Positions 20,484 through 31,858 of a DNA stretch of 64,000 bases are shown piece after piece; within the stretch, counting starts at the first letter, position 1; each line of letters starts with the position of its first letter. Source of the stretch: Rostrohypoxylon terebratum (lineage: Eukaryota > Ascomycota > Sordariomycetes > Xylariales > Hypoxylaceae); assembly GCA_022497145.1 (NCBI GenBank), contig MU385981.1, positions 1 to 64,000 on the forward strand, given 5' to 3'. A program made the translations under genes and the position numbers. Under the pieces are notes generated by a model that was not told where the DNA came from, did no database searches, and was given only the letters and a program-made list of their open reading frames with translations.

Positions 20484-22920
20484 ATGTCGGCTTCTATTGA
20501 ACAGGCGGAGGCCCCCCACAATGCCTACGATACCGTTCTCGTTCTGGACTTCGGTTCTCAGTTCACCCACCTCATCACAAGACGGCTGCGAGAATTAAAC
20601 ATCTACAGCGAGATGCTTCCGTATGTCTCAACTCGATCATAAGATTTCGTATAGGGTTGAGTATTCATTTATTAATTCGTTACATTATGCAGTTGCACTA
20701 CAAAGCTGTCGGATATCAGCTGGACTCCCAAGGGAATCATTCTGTCTGGTGGACCGTTTTCAGTCTATGATAACGATGCGCCCCACGTTGACCCGGCCTT
20801 CATTGAGCTCGGTGTTCCCATCCTAGGCATATGCTATGGTCTCCAAGAGATAGCATGGAATCTGAGCAAGGACAATGTCGTCGCTGGTACCAAGAGAGAA
20901 TACGGACAAGCGGTACAAACTCATCCACCTTCTTAATTATTGAGTCTAGATCATTGACGTTTGGATTATGTCAGGACCTCACGCCGCAGCCGCATAACGC
21001 CCACGCTGATAGGCTCTATGAAGGTCTATCAGAGAATGGAAGTATGCGAGTGTAAGTATAGTTATCTACTTTATTCAATAAGTTTTTTTTAACTCATGAA
21101 ATGACTAGCTGGATGAGTCACGGTGACAAGCTGAGCCAACTACCAACCGGATTTGTTACCATCGCTACAACCCAAAACTCGCCCTATGCCAGCATTGCGC
21201 ACGAGACGAAACCAATCTTCGGGATACAATTTCACCCTGAAGTTACTCACACCCCTCGTGGTACCGAGCTTCTTAAAAATTTCGCCGTCGGCATCTGCGC
21301 TGTCAAACAGAACTGGACCATGACAGATTTCCTCGAGAAGGAGGTTGCGCGAATCCGAAAACTCGTTGGCGCTGGCCAAGTGATCGGAGCTGTCTCAGGT
21401 GGAGTGGATTCAACAGTTGCTGCAAAATTGAGTAGGTCAAGCTGCACTCTCACATCTCTCGCCTGCATTTCCTTTCCCAATCAATTCTACGAATGAGAAA
21501 AAGCAGATTTCTCCACTTTTACAGTTCAAACCAGAATGCTAACGCCACCACTATCTTAGTGAAACTGGCAATTGGTGACAGATTCCACGCTGTACTTGTC
21601 GACAATGGTGTGATGCGCCTGGACGAATGCAAACAAGTCAAGGAAGCACTTGGAGAGCATTTAGGAATTAACTTGACTGTCGTCGATGCCTCGCAAATAT
21701 TCCTTTCGAAGCTCAAGGGCGTTTTAGACCCCGAGCAAAAGAGGAAGATCATTGGCAACACCTTCATTGATATCTTTGAGGAAGAAGCAATCAAGATTGA
21801 GAAGGCCGCCGAAAACACACCCAATGCCGGTAAGGTACAGTGGTTTCTTCAGGGAACTCTATACCCTGTAAGTACACGTCAATCCCTATTATAGTGGGAC
21901 CTTTGAATCGTGAAATCTAATCTCCTACCAGGATGTTATCGAATCTATCTCTTTTAAGGGTCCTTCCGCGACCATTAAGGTATGTTTAATTCATCACATA
22001 CTATTAGCTATGAAGTATAGTACTAATAACCATCTAGACACATCACAATGTCGGCGGTCTGCCCAAGCGAATGATGGATGGACAGGGTCTCAAGCTAATC
22101 GAGGTAAGATAGCAACGTGCGCAAGCTAAAGCATAAGCTAATTGGTTTTGATACCAGCCCTTTAGAGAGTTGTTCAAGGAGTAAGTTTCCCGGAATCGAG
22201 ACAGATACCGTCGATAAGCAAGTTCAGTTCAATGCATTACAATACTAACCTTGATGTTATAGTGAAGTTAGAGCCCTCGGGCGTGAGTTGGGTGTCAACG
22301 AAGAGCTCGTTATGAGACATGTAAGTCAACCTGCACGCTATGCTTTTTTTAAGATTGATCTAACATCTTTTTTCGGTAGCCATTCCCTGGACCTGGAATC
22401 GCTATTCGAATTCTCGGCGAAGTAACTCCGGAGCGCGTAGAGATCGCAAGAAAGGCGGATCACGTGAGTTTGTTCATGTTTATTCCAATCTCTTCCAATC
22501 AGCACTACAAATTGCAATCGCTAACCTCATTCCTTATCTGATCTGAAGATCTTCATCAGCATGATCAAGGAAGCTGGACTTTACAACGAGATCAGCCAAG
22601 CTTACGCTGGTATCGATACCAACAAAGCAGTAGGAGTCATGGTAAGTTGACATATATTTTTATCTATCAATTTCAATGTTCATTTTTAGACTTTTAGTCA
22701 CAAGATACTAATAAATCTACAGGGTGATAAGCGGTACGAAGGATATCTCTGCTTGCTACGTGCCGTTCAGACCAAGGACTTCATGAGTGCTGAAGCCTAC
22801 AAATTCGACATGGACTTCCTTATGAACGTATCGACGAGGATCGTCAACGAGGTCGAGGGAGTAAGCTGCGTGTTTTATAACACGACTAGCAAACCGCCGG
22901 CTACGATCGAGTTATCGTGA
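20484..22920 (+). CDS. gua1: GMP synthase (glutamine-hydrolysing)
   Basis: Twelve exons: 20484-20620, 20693-20912, 20975-21051, 21109-21431, 21560-21867, 21932-21979, 22038-22103, 22158-22180, 22263-22320, 22380-22463, 22549-22641, 22723-22920. Every junction keeps frame and gives 544 aa, the usual fungal length. The enzyme converts XMP, ATP and glutamine to GMP in the cytosol. The class I glutamine amidotransferase has SGGPFSVY, nucleophile Cys in GICYGLQE and His/Glu in FHPEV. The ATP-pyrophosphatase P-loop is SGGVDST. HPFPGPGIAIR and the C-terminal KPPATIE, which hold XMP, are present. Oddities: eleven introns, and a C-terminal motif reading SCVFYN where related enzymes, as I remember them, have RVVYD, with a Leu-Ser end instead of Trp-Glu or Met-Glu. 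Confidence 0.93.
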
Positions 22921-24259
22921 TGGGATATGAGTTTCTAGGTTCGTTCATGACATTTCTCCGAACAGGATATTAACCATAAGGAATTTACAACATTGTAAAA
23001 AACCATAAATGGTAGGAAATTAGATCGTGCTCACGCATGTAGTGATAGATGCCTCAATCTAGCCTCTTTTTTAGAGTTGCGGTCATAGTGTTTATTAACT
23101 TTCTAACCTAGACCAATAAAATACTCTGAGCATAACACCACGGCCAGAGTCTTTCAGCAATCTATTATGAGGCATCCGCAAATTTCACCATGGCTTCCAG
23201 ACTGCAAGTACAACCACGCGATATGACCACGCGGTTACTAGAAATATTCGCTGCCTTTCTTCTAATACCTGCACATTCAATTTTACTTGACATCTTACAG
23301 CAATTGCTCTTTCTCGTTTAAGCTTACTTTGAGCTCGATTTGACCTTGATAAATGATTGGTCGTTGTCATCATGTCGGCCCCGAATTGCAACATCGCTGC
23401 ACAGGAAACAAGGAGCTTCTTGTAAGACCCGCCGCCAAGCGAGAGTCCAGCCGTTGGAAAGTATGCGGTTGGCTGTCGATAGGGGGAGTCGAAATCGTCG
23501 CGGTTAGCACCGTGTCTACCGGCCGCACTCGCGATTCTTACCAGAAGGCCGGGATGGCGTCGACCCGCTGGCTTAAAGATGAGTTGAAGGGACGAGGACA
23601 GGAGATGAAAAGACCAAAGAAAGATTAGAAAGATTCATGCGACATGTGTTCTTGATGAGGTCCACGAAAAAGCTAGGCAAAAATGGTAATTCATACTCGT
23701 CAATTACGTCGTTTCTACGTAACATCTATATGAATTATTTTGATGTCTTTGCTAACCAGCCCATTCGAAACTTTCATATAGCTAGATTAATGAGGCATAG
23801 TTCACAGCCCATGATAACGATGTCGCGCAGATGCCCTTCAAGCATTAAACGCATCCGCTGCATACATGGCGCGGAGTGACTTGTGCTAAGAGGAACGAGG
23901 TCGCTCGCACGCACGTAGTCATACTACAAATACACAGCCAATATTAGTACACCTTAGCCAAGTTGACCAAGAAGCAGAAGGCCCTCTCCCACCTATGTGC
24001 CTACCCATCCGTCGTACACTCATACGCCATTGAGGAAGAACAGTAGATAGATACCTATACCTACACTAGCACAGAGCTTCGAGCCTGCCACCGACCAAGC
24101 GTAGTCGCGCTCAGGATCCAGCCCGGGCTAGGTCTTCCCTTTTCCCCCACCCAATACCCACCCATCCATCCATTCATTGCCTTTTAATTACCTAACATCA
24201 ACCATCCATCCATCAACCTAGGTCCTACTAAGATGCATCCGTGCGTACGTTCGTCTGTC
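22921..24259. other. Intergenic, no supported gene
   Basis: About 1.3 kb between two convergent genes. A 91-codon frame at 23353-23628 is GC-richer and ends in a basic tail (GRGQEMKRPKKD), but no splice model or family supports it. Direct repeats of CCATCCATCCAT occur at 24160-24215, in the 3' flank of wetA. Confidence 0.45.
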
Positions 24260-26305
24260 TTACTCACTGCCCGTACTAAAAAACCCGTTCTGCCTCAACT
24301 TCTCGACGTCGCCGCCGGCCGCGCGTATCGCCTGCATGTACGCCTCGCTCATCTTCCTCTTGTGCTCCTGGGCCTCCCTCTCGCGCCGCGCCTTCGTCTT
24401 GCTCGACCCGCTCGGCGCCACCCCGTTCATCAGCACCTTCTTGTCGCTCGGCGTGTAGTTGCAGAACTCGATCGACATCGCCCCGCTGCCCCCTCCGCCG
24501 CCGCCGCCGCGTCGACCGCTACCGCTACTGCTACTGTTGAGCTCGCCGTCTAGACGCATGTTGCTCATGCTGACGCGTCGCGCGGGGCCGTGGGGAGGGT
24601 GTGGGTGCGGGTGGTGCAAGGACTCGTAGCTGACGGAGGGCCGGCACGACGAGGATACGGAACGCCCCGGGGTCCGCGGGTCCGCGGCGGCGGCGGGGAT
24701 GTTCTGCCGGCCGCGCCAGGACCGGCGTTTCCGCACCGCGAGGGCGGAGCCGGTCCCGGATGCGGAGCGGTGGCGTTGCGGCGGCGTGGGGGAAGGTGGT
24801 TCTTCGCGCAGCGTATAGCAGTTCGCGCTGGATCCCGAGGACATCTTCCGCGGCGACGTGAGAGGCGTGTACGGTCCACCGCCGCCGTTGCCGTTGCCGG
24901 GGCCGTAGTGCCGGGCCCCGGACGAAGGCGCGCGGGGACGCGGACGCCGTTGCTCGCTGTAGTGGCGCCGGTGGTGCCGCGGCGTCGGCGGCCCGTAGTA
25001 CGCGTCGTTTATGACCGGGGAGCTGAGCACGGCGGCTTGCGGGGCCCGCGGCTGCGGCATGTGGATCATGAGACCTGCGAGGTCCGGGTCCGCGCCGTAC
25101 TCGTACGGTATGTCCGGGTGTCCGTTGTGCATGGAGAGGTTGAGAGGGGGCCCGCCGCGGTGGTGGTGTGGGTGTCCGTTGGCTGTGTCCCACCACCCGG
25201 GGGTACCTGGGACGTAAGGGAGACCTTGTGGTGAGCCGGAGGACCAGAGGTTCGTGTTGCCCTCGTTGGTTAGCAGGCCTTCCATGGGCCACTCCGCGGA
25301 ACTGGTGCTGCGCAACTTGGGCTGCGGGCGGTAGGAGGTCCCGTTGGGGTCTAGGATGCCCATTCCCTCCAAGAAGATCTCTTCATCTAGAGCTGGGGTG
25401 TCGATGGGTGTGTGTAAGTTAGTGTTGTAATTTCTTCCTGAGGGGTTGATTGTGGCGGGTGGTGCCGGTAAGCCGTCGCAAAATGGATCGTCGACATGAC
25501 CGTTGATGAAACTCATGATATCATTGGAATTTTGGTCGGGAGGGATTCTCCCCGTGAGAGGTGGTGAGACAGGTATTCCGTGGCTGTCAACTGGGCACGG
25601 CGTATCCTCGAGCTTGACACCTCCGAAGTTGCCCAGGTGAACATTTTCGGGTATGTCGTAGGTGTGCTCTCCTCCTTTGAATATGTCCGATAAGGTAGTC
25701 TCCGCAGTCGCTCCAGCCTGCTTCCGGGGCTTGGAACGTTGTGTTGCTCGACGGAAGGTAGCATAGATGGAGTCCAGAACGCGATCGCGTTTGCGTGGGC
25801 TAGGGGATCGGGGAGCAAAAGGCGGGCTGGAAGGGGCTGTAACGTTTGGTCTCGGCGACTTTAGCGAAATTCCCTCCAAACGGAGCAATTCCGAATCTGA
25901 GATCGAACCGCCACTAAGGACAGGATCTGCCAGCAGATGATTGGTGAGATCCGGGGGAACGGACTTGGAGCCATCCGAAGGCGCTGGTTCTGAAAATGAC
26001 GCCAAAGGTGCGTCTAGAGACACAGATGTGGCCGATGACTCGCTTTGGGCCTGCCCAGATTGCGTGCCCTGGTCGCTAGCTGACGAGTTGGTGAAATCAT
26101 CATGCAGGGAATCGAGCAAGATGGAGGGGCTCGGGGGGTCTTCGAGCTCACTGTTCAGTGCCACAGCCGTGGGATCTGACCCATCAAAGGTGACGAATTG
26201 ATCAAAGAAGTTCTCACTCGCCACCCCCAGCTCCTCATGTCCGGGCCAATAGGGGATGTGCCCCTGGTCTTTGTCAGTCGGGTAGTGGACAGCCGTAAAG
26301 GCCAT
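24260..26305 (-). CDS. wetA: Developmental regulator WetA
   Basis: Single exon, 681 aa, ATG 26305 in a good context (GCCATGG). WetA acts in the nucleus late in conidiation, downstream of AbaA, to drive spore-wall maturation. The sequence shows the family ends: an N-terminal block with FFDQFVTFDGSD (about residues 33-44) and the hallmark C-terminal segment (about 610-681) with CNYTPSDKKVLMNGVAPSGS, SSKTKARREREAQEHKRKMS and AGGDVEKLRQNGF. The middle is disordered, rich in Pro, Ser, Gly and His, with an NLS-like SPSPRKRDR. The 3' half is very GC-rich, which produces long spurious frames on both strands. The gene is convergent with gua1. Confidence 0.93.
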   Translation of the reverse strand: MAFTAVHYPTDKDQGHIPYWPGHEELGVASENFFDQFVTFDGSDPTAVALNSELEDPPSPSILLDSLHDDFTNSSASDQGTQSGQAQSESSATSVSLDAPLASFSEPAPSDGSKSVPPDLTNHLLADPVLSGGSISDSELLRLEGISLKSPRPNVTAPSSPPFAPRSPSPRKRDRVLDSIYATFRRATQRSKPRKQAGATAETTLSDIFKGGEHTYDIPENVHLGNFGGVKLEDTPCPVDSHGIPVSPPLTGRIPPDQNSNDIMSFINGHVDDPFCDGLPAPPATINPSGRNYNTNLHTPIDTPALDEEIFLEGMGILDPNGTSYRPQPKLRSTSSAEWPMEGLLTNEGNTNLWSSGSPQGLPYVPGTPGWWDTANGHPHHHRGGPPLNLSMHNGHPDIPYEYGADPDLAGLMIHMPQPRAPQAAVLSSPVINDAYYGPPTPRHHRRHYSEQRRPRPRAPSSGARHYGPGNGNGGGGPYTPLTSPRKMSSGSSANCYTLREEPPSPTPPQRHRSASGTGSALAVRKRRSWRGRQNIPAAAADPRTPGRSVSSSCRPSVSYESLHHPHPHPPHGPARRVSMSNMRLDGELNSSSSGSGRRGGGGGGGSGAMSIEFCNYTPSDKKVLMNGVAPSGSSKTKARREREAQEHKRKMSEAYMQAIRAAGGDVEKLRQNGFFSTGSE

Positions 26306-27891
26306 GGCTACAAAAGTTCCAAGCAGGTGGGATGATCGCGCTGAGATGATTAAGCTGTTTGCTCTGTTCTCCTCGAAGCTTAGAAAAATTTAGAAAAGGT
26401 TTTCCAGGCGAAAGGACCTTAGAGGCCAGCCGGCGTCCTTGTATCTCGAGATAAGTAAGTCAACAAAACATGAAAAAGCTGCCACGGCAACAGAAGGTAT
26501 GCAAATAATGTACGCCACGATGAGGCTCATGAGGCTAAAGGTTGATCATCCTCAAATATCAGAAAAGAGTGAACCATTCGATAGTGCGGAGGAATGTGTG
26601 CGAAGCATCAAGAGAGTGCAAGTCCAAGCAACCCATTCCACTGGGGGAGGGTTCTTTAAAGATGAGATCCATCTCGCGCATCTCTCTGCACCCTCAGCGA
26701 ACTACCGACTATTCCCATTAGCTATCTTCCATGCGCCAATATTATCCATACCACCATCGAAGTGACAAAGACGTTTATCAAAGGAAGTAACCATGGCCGT
26801 TGTTGATCGATGAATAGTTATAATGAATCCCAAGACCACCGACACTCGGGTTGGTGTGGGGCGGGGGCTGGTGACAAAGAATCGTTGGAATGTAAACTCA
26901 TCTCAGGAGAGAACGTGGCGCCAGAGATGGCATCACTCACGATTTAAAACCCCCATCATGAATTACATCAAGCATATCTTGGAAAATACCGAAGCCTATG
27001 AGATCGGGTCACTCACTCCCCTATTCGGCCGTACGACGACATAGCGATGGAATGTGGGATGCGTTCTATTCCTGCATATGAAACGATGTTAACAAGCCTC
27101 CCTGGCTCTTTTTGATAATGATATTGCTCTCGCAGAATATCGTGCTCGTACCTACATTGACGCCTCAACCCTACTCGATATCTACAGATCGAGTAACTCG
27201 TCTATAGGTACATTAGATTGATAAACATCATGCATTGCGCCTTTGTCATCTCTAACCTACGTAGTTCGAGAAATACTCTCGGGACAAAGGGCAGAGACCT
27301 CGCGCTAGTACTATTCCGAAAACAATGCATGGGGTGTCAGAACGGCTTTGTTTTCCCAATAGGTCACATAGCTGATACTTGCAGCGCAATACTCGAGACT
27401 GACGTCTCCCTATTGGAGAAGGGGCTTCATTATAACAATTAGCTTTAAGTACACTGGGTATCTGTGAAGCATATCCTTTCAGTTAATCATGTACATTTAA
27501 GTATTGTAGACATATACATCGTCCGTCATGTTACGTACGTGGGAAGAGTCATGTGTAGGTGAGGTGTGTAGGTGAGGTGTAACGACCTCGCTGAATCTCC
27601 GATGTCATAGTCCTATCTGCCAATCAGATCGACTTCGGGCATTCGCCCCTTGCTGTGCACTAGCGTCGAATAACTCGCACAACGTGTTCCATAACGCCAA
27701 ATCAAATGCTTCCAACTCCCCTATATACCCAACAGAACCTGCTCATTTACCGATGAGCCTAATGTGATGCATTTCCCTCGACGGACATGGCCTGTCCATC
27801 TATCCCCCTTATAACGCCTGCTTTCCGCCGTGGGGGTATATGCAATGAATCTAAGCAAGTTGTACATAAAACAATTATTCTTCGAAAAAAA
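26306..27891. other. Intergenic, wetA upstream region
   Basis: About 1.6 kb between the wetA start and the stop of the next gene on the same strand. It should hold the wetA promoter and possibly a long 5' UTR. I saw no clear BrlA- or AbaA-type site by eye. A duplicated GTGTAGGTGAGG occurs at 27552-27579. The frames here have no domain. Confidence 0.45.
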
Positions 27892-28911
27892 TCAATGCGC
27901 GGTCGAAGTTGCCGAGCTAGAGGGTGCTGTTGATCCCGGTGGTCGTGTGACCTTTGGCCTCTTGCGCATTCTTGGTATATTCCTCTTCATATTCTTACAT
28001 CGTGCAGCCGCCTCGTAGGATGATCTATATTTGAGATATCCGAACTTTCTGACGCCAGCTGGAGTGCTAGCGTCTCTTAGGGCCGAGGGACCGCTAAGAG
28101 CGACTTCGTCATCGTCGTCACCAAGACAGAAGTTGGGGTCAACTTCTAATTCCATGTTGCTATCGTGAAACATTTGCGGATTAAGGTTATAGTCGGGACT
28201 TTTGAATTTTATGGGTTCGGAAGAGGGTGGTATTAAATTAGAAGTGAGCGGGTAAGGTGACGGCTTGGGGCTAGTCGGTCTCGAGGTATGCACATTGCAT
28301 TGTACTCCGTTCTCAATCATGGTAGTCATTAGATCTAATGTGCGAGAATTACTAGCGCTGCTGGGACGCGATCCGGGTTGTCGCCAAGGTGTATTTCCGT
28401 CTGGGGCTGCGAGGTTCGGGTCACCATTAACAATGGGACGTTCATTGTGGTTGTCTATAATCTCGTAACGTTGTTGCTGTTGAGTTGATTGCGTAGAATG
28501 GCTGTCAATTGCCGGAACGATAGGTTGGACAAGGCCAGACCCTGTTGGTAGTACAGTCGCGGGTAAAATTGAGGGACCAGTGGAGGTTAAAAGTGAGTCC
28601 ATTGGTATTCGTATTGGCATCTGGTCGGCTTGCAAATTGAAATCTACTTCGCGATTTTGGAGCTCAAGTGACAACATAGATTGTGAATCGCGCACAAATG
28701 TCTGCTGGCTCATCTTTCGAACAAGACATTCTATGCGATCGCCATCTTGGTTGAATAAGCCACCTGTCAGGGTTGGAGTTGGAATTGCAAGTGTAGCCAT
28801 CGTGGGAGATGGTTCTTCGGAAGATTTACTTTTCGGAGAAGGGAGTGGGTTTTCGTCGTCCGAAGTCGTGTCAGAGTCCGCCTTCTGCGTGAAGGCGAAA
28901 TGCGCAAACAT
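27892..28911 (-). CDS. Uncharacterised fungal protein, mostly disordered
   Basis: Single exon, 339 aa, taken from the first in-frame ATG at 28911; the frame upstream has no ATG. The N-terminal 300 residues are low complexity (Ser, Pro, Thr, Gln, including four Gln in a row). The C-terminal 60 residues look folded or nucleic-acid binding: GVRKFGYLKYRSSYEAAARC, KNMKRNIPRMRKRPK, a basic stretch that could be an NLS. I do not recognise a family. Its neighbour wetA is on the same strand, and the upstream side is a 7-kb gene-poor stretch, so it may be a regulated gene, but this is speculative. Confidence 0.65.
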   Translation of the reverse strand: MFAHFAFTQKADSDTTSDDENPLPSPKSKSSEEPSPTMATLAIPTPTLTGGLFNQDGDRIECLVRKMSQQTFVRDSQSMLSLELQNREVDFNLQADQMPIRIPMDSLLTSTGPSILPATVLPTGSGLVQPIVPAIDSHSTQSTQQQQRYEIIDNHNERPIVNGDPNLAAPDGNTPWRQPGSRPSSASNSRTLDLMTTMIENGVQCNVHTSRPTSPKPSPYPLTSNLIPPSSEPIKFKSPDYNLNPQMFHDSNMELEVDPNFCLGDDDDEVALSGPSALRDASTPAGVRKFGYLKYRSSYEAAARCKNMKRNIPRMRKRPKVTRPPGSTAPSSSATSTAH

Positions 28912-29831
28912 CTTGAGGCAAATCCGAGGTGGAGGTACGGATAGATAAAAGAAGGTAAGAGTCCCAACTCCCAACTCCCAAGGACGGGTCGGTGGGATTT
29001 GGTTGGTGCTACCAAAGTGCTACCAAGGTGCTACCAAAACGACGGCACGACAGATGGATGCGACGAAGCTTGATTTACCAGCGAGCCGGTTCCCACGCTA
29101 ATGTAAGACCCAGGTAAAACGCCACGGCGTGTCCAGCTCGTGGCCGAACCCCTACTTCTACGGTCTCTTTTCTTTTCCTTTTCGCGGTTAATTCTCTGAC
29201 AACGAACGTTAATAAATCGAAAAGAGGAGCGCGATGACAGGTGAAGAACCAGAACAGGTATGTGTTTAGTGGAGTTCGAAAAAAAAAAGAATGGAGGCTA
29301 TCCCAGGGGGAAACTCGAATGGATATGGGAATGGAGCTGGTAACAAGGACCCCCAGAAGAAATCGCTACCATGCAGTGCGTAAAGGTACGTACATATGTG
29401 GATGGATGTACGTAGCATCGAAATAGTAATGGATGACAGATGTACTACTACTATGTATGTAGTGGTAGTACGTCCAGTACGTCGTAGTAGTAGGGGCGAA
29501 GGCGTCAAGAAGCAGAAGCTAGTAACGAAACGAACCACACCCCTGGGTCTCGAGTACATCCGCAGTACTGAAGATCTTCCTCGATTAGGCGCGGCGCTGG
29601 TTGACACACGTGCAAACTACATCGAGTGACTTGTCTCAACGCTCGCCCGGCTCTTGTGACCATGTACCTGAACTTAGGCAAGAGAGGCACAGCAATAAGA
29701 CTGTAAGATCGATCAGTTTTAATTGGGGGGGGCAAGTCAAGGGAAGTCAACCGAAGCCAATCCCAAGTTGGGACGGTCGGGACAACCGTCAACCATCGCT
29801 GCCATCGGTATCGCGGTTCACCCTCGAGTCC

Positions 29832-29935
29832 TGGACACCCTAGACACCTTTGACACCCTTGAAAGTTGATACCCTTGATAATATCCTTGACACCCTTGAC
29901 ACCCTTGACATTCTTCACACCCTTGGCCCTTGGGT
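29832..29935. repeat. Minisatellite, unit about TTGACACCC
   Basis: About ten imperfect copies of a 9-10-bp unit (ACACCCTTG) lie in tandem. On the minus strand they give a false Lys-Gly-Val reading frame. Confidence 0.8.
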
Positions 29936-30010
29936 CGAGGCAAGGCAGGGTCCGGGGTCCGGGATGAAGGAAGTTGTTAGTAGTTGTTACTAGTTGTTGG
30001 AGAGACAAAC

Positions 30011-30058
30011 GCCAGACGCCAGAGTCCAGAGTCCAGAGCCCAGATTCCAGACTCCAGT
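30011..30058. repeat. Short tandem repeat, unit about CCAGAGT
   Basis: About seven degenerate copies of a 7-bp CCAGANT unit, 75 bp beyond the TTGACACCC array. Confidence 0.7.
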
Positions 30059-30187
30059 GCCATGTAGTAGTACAAATACAAAATCCCACTTGTCCGGTAC
30101 CAAGTAAATCTGCCTATACCAGTTCAGGCAGCTCAATGTCCATCCACATTGGTTCCCAGGTTCTCCGACAAGGATGGCTCAGTAGCA

Positions 30188-30247
30188 TAGGGTGCGTAGG
30201 GGTGCGTATGGGTATGATGGGTGTGCTGGGTATGCTGGGTATGCTGC
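30188..30247. repeat. Short tandem repeat, unit about GGGTATGCT
   Basis: GGGTGCGTA and GGGTATGCT units of 9-10 bp follow one another about six times. Confidence 0.65.
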
Positions 30248-31820
30248 ACGACAATCCCAAGTGACGCCTTTGAGGTTGCACTGTGAAAAGAAATTGTGGA
30301 AAAAAGGAGAAGAGTGGATTCCATTAGATCGCGATACCAACCAATGAACTAAGTGCACGGGTACCAGCGGGGGACAAATATACCTAAGTACATCAGGTTC
30401 ATGTCGCTGTTGGTCGCTGTTGCAATCTTTTTTAAGCTTTTGGAACTTTTGGGCCTGATCTGACCAATAGGAACTGTAGGATTGTTCCAGAAGTAGAGAA
30501 GTAGAGAAGTAACGAAGTAGCGCCCTTACCCATCCTGCCGGAACTATTATGGAGTCAACGGTTGAATCATAATGTACGTACTTTGTGTTCTCCCGTTCAA
30601 CCTAAGGTTGGAAGTTCAAGGCTGTCAGAATCGCACCTACTATGTAACAATTGAAGGGAGGAACTTTGTCCTAGCTCCTGTCTTGTCTTCGTCGGCACTT
30701 GACAAATCCGAGAAAGCAAATCCGAACGATGATAACTTTAATCTTATGGCACTTACCTATGTAATTCTTTACTTAACTAATAAATCCTAAAATTAAAAGT
30801 TTCATACAAGTTCTTATCTGAAATTCTTAAAAACTTGTCCATGCTGCAAGGTGTTTCAACTTTACCAACAGTTTTCCCCACGGCAAAATACCTAGTATAT
30901 CGATCTGCGTGGTGCATCATATCCATTATTCTTCATTTCCGACTCGTATTACATAAATCGCCCACGATCCGAGCTGACTACGCAGTAGAGGGCTTAGTAG
31001 TGTATCAACTGACTTCCAAGGTTATACCTCTGGTACAATACTATATTCTGACTCACTATTTTAGCGTGAAGCGGTAACCGCCAGCAATCGTCTCGAACTT
31101 CCAATACCAGCGAGTGTCAAACAATGCGGCTAGATAATTATTGGGAAAGCGCTCGACGTTAGAAGCTGGAGAGAAAGAATCGAGGAATCCACTAGTCACA
31201 GCTTTGCCACGTTGATACCTTAAAAGACAATAATCTCTACCTTGGTATGTAGTTCATGCCTACCAACAGCTTCAAGAAAATGACCTGTCCGAACTTATCC
31301 GAGAAATGATTCCTACTAATTACAGTACATGTGTACTTAGGACCTAGGTAGAGGGGGTGGAGCAGGATGCGCAGAACAAAAGTGCCAAGGCGCCTATACT
31401 AGTATTAAGGCTTCGACGTAATTCCAGAGTCCATCAAAGTCGCAACAGACAAAGACAAATAAATCTTTGTCTCTTGGTCGTGCCGGAAATCCCAAGGATC
31501 GGTATTCTGTAACGATTCTTTGAAGTAACCTTGGAACCTAACTACTAACTAGGACCTAGGTATACTAGCTATACTACGTATGCACCATTGCACCTACCTA
31601 ATAGGTAATATACAAAGTTCCAACGTCCCGAGGCGCCAAAGTTGGGACTTGGAATCCCATCCTGACATCTAGCCTTTCCAAGCGTTCCAAGCGGGGTCTG
31701 GGGGAAGGTCGACTTGCATCCGGGAAAAACGCACTGTACGTTCGCCTGACCCAAAATACCAAAATACCCGGGCGTGGGACAGTCGTCACAAGGTTTAGTA
31801 CCGGTCCGAAGGCACGATAT

Positions 31821-31858
31821 CGTATGGATGCTACAATGTACAACGCTACATCCATACG
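31821..31858. repeat. Imperfect inverted repeat (hairpin)
   Basis: CGTATGGATG (31821-31830) pairs with the reverse complement at 31849-31858 around a loop of about 18 bp, with one base of slippage in the inner arm. It could form a hairpin; the function is unknown. Confidence 0.55.

Noticed and set aside
23353..23628. 91-codon frame with a basic C-terminus after gua1, and an ATG at 23372 with a GTAAGA donor
   Set aside because: The phases of the possible exons do not match, and no family is recognised.
24531..25292. Long open frames on both strands (24531-25292, 24590-25234) inside wetA
   Set aside because: They are Arg/Pro/Gly-rich shadows caused by the very high GC of the wetA 3' half; the wetA frame itself has recognisable motifs.
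29505..30089. 194-codon minus-strand frame
   Set aside because: It is produced by minisatellites (VKGVKGVKD, SLESGLWTLDSG) and has no domain or conserved start context.
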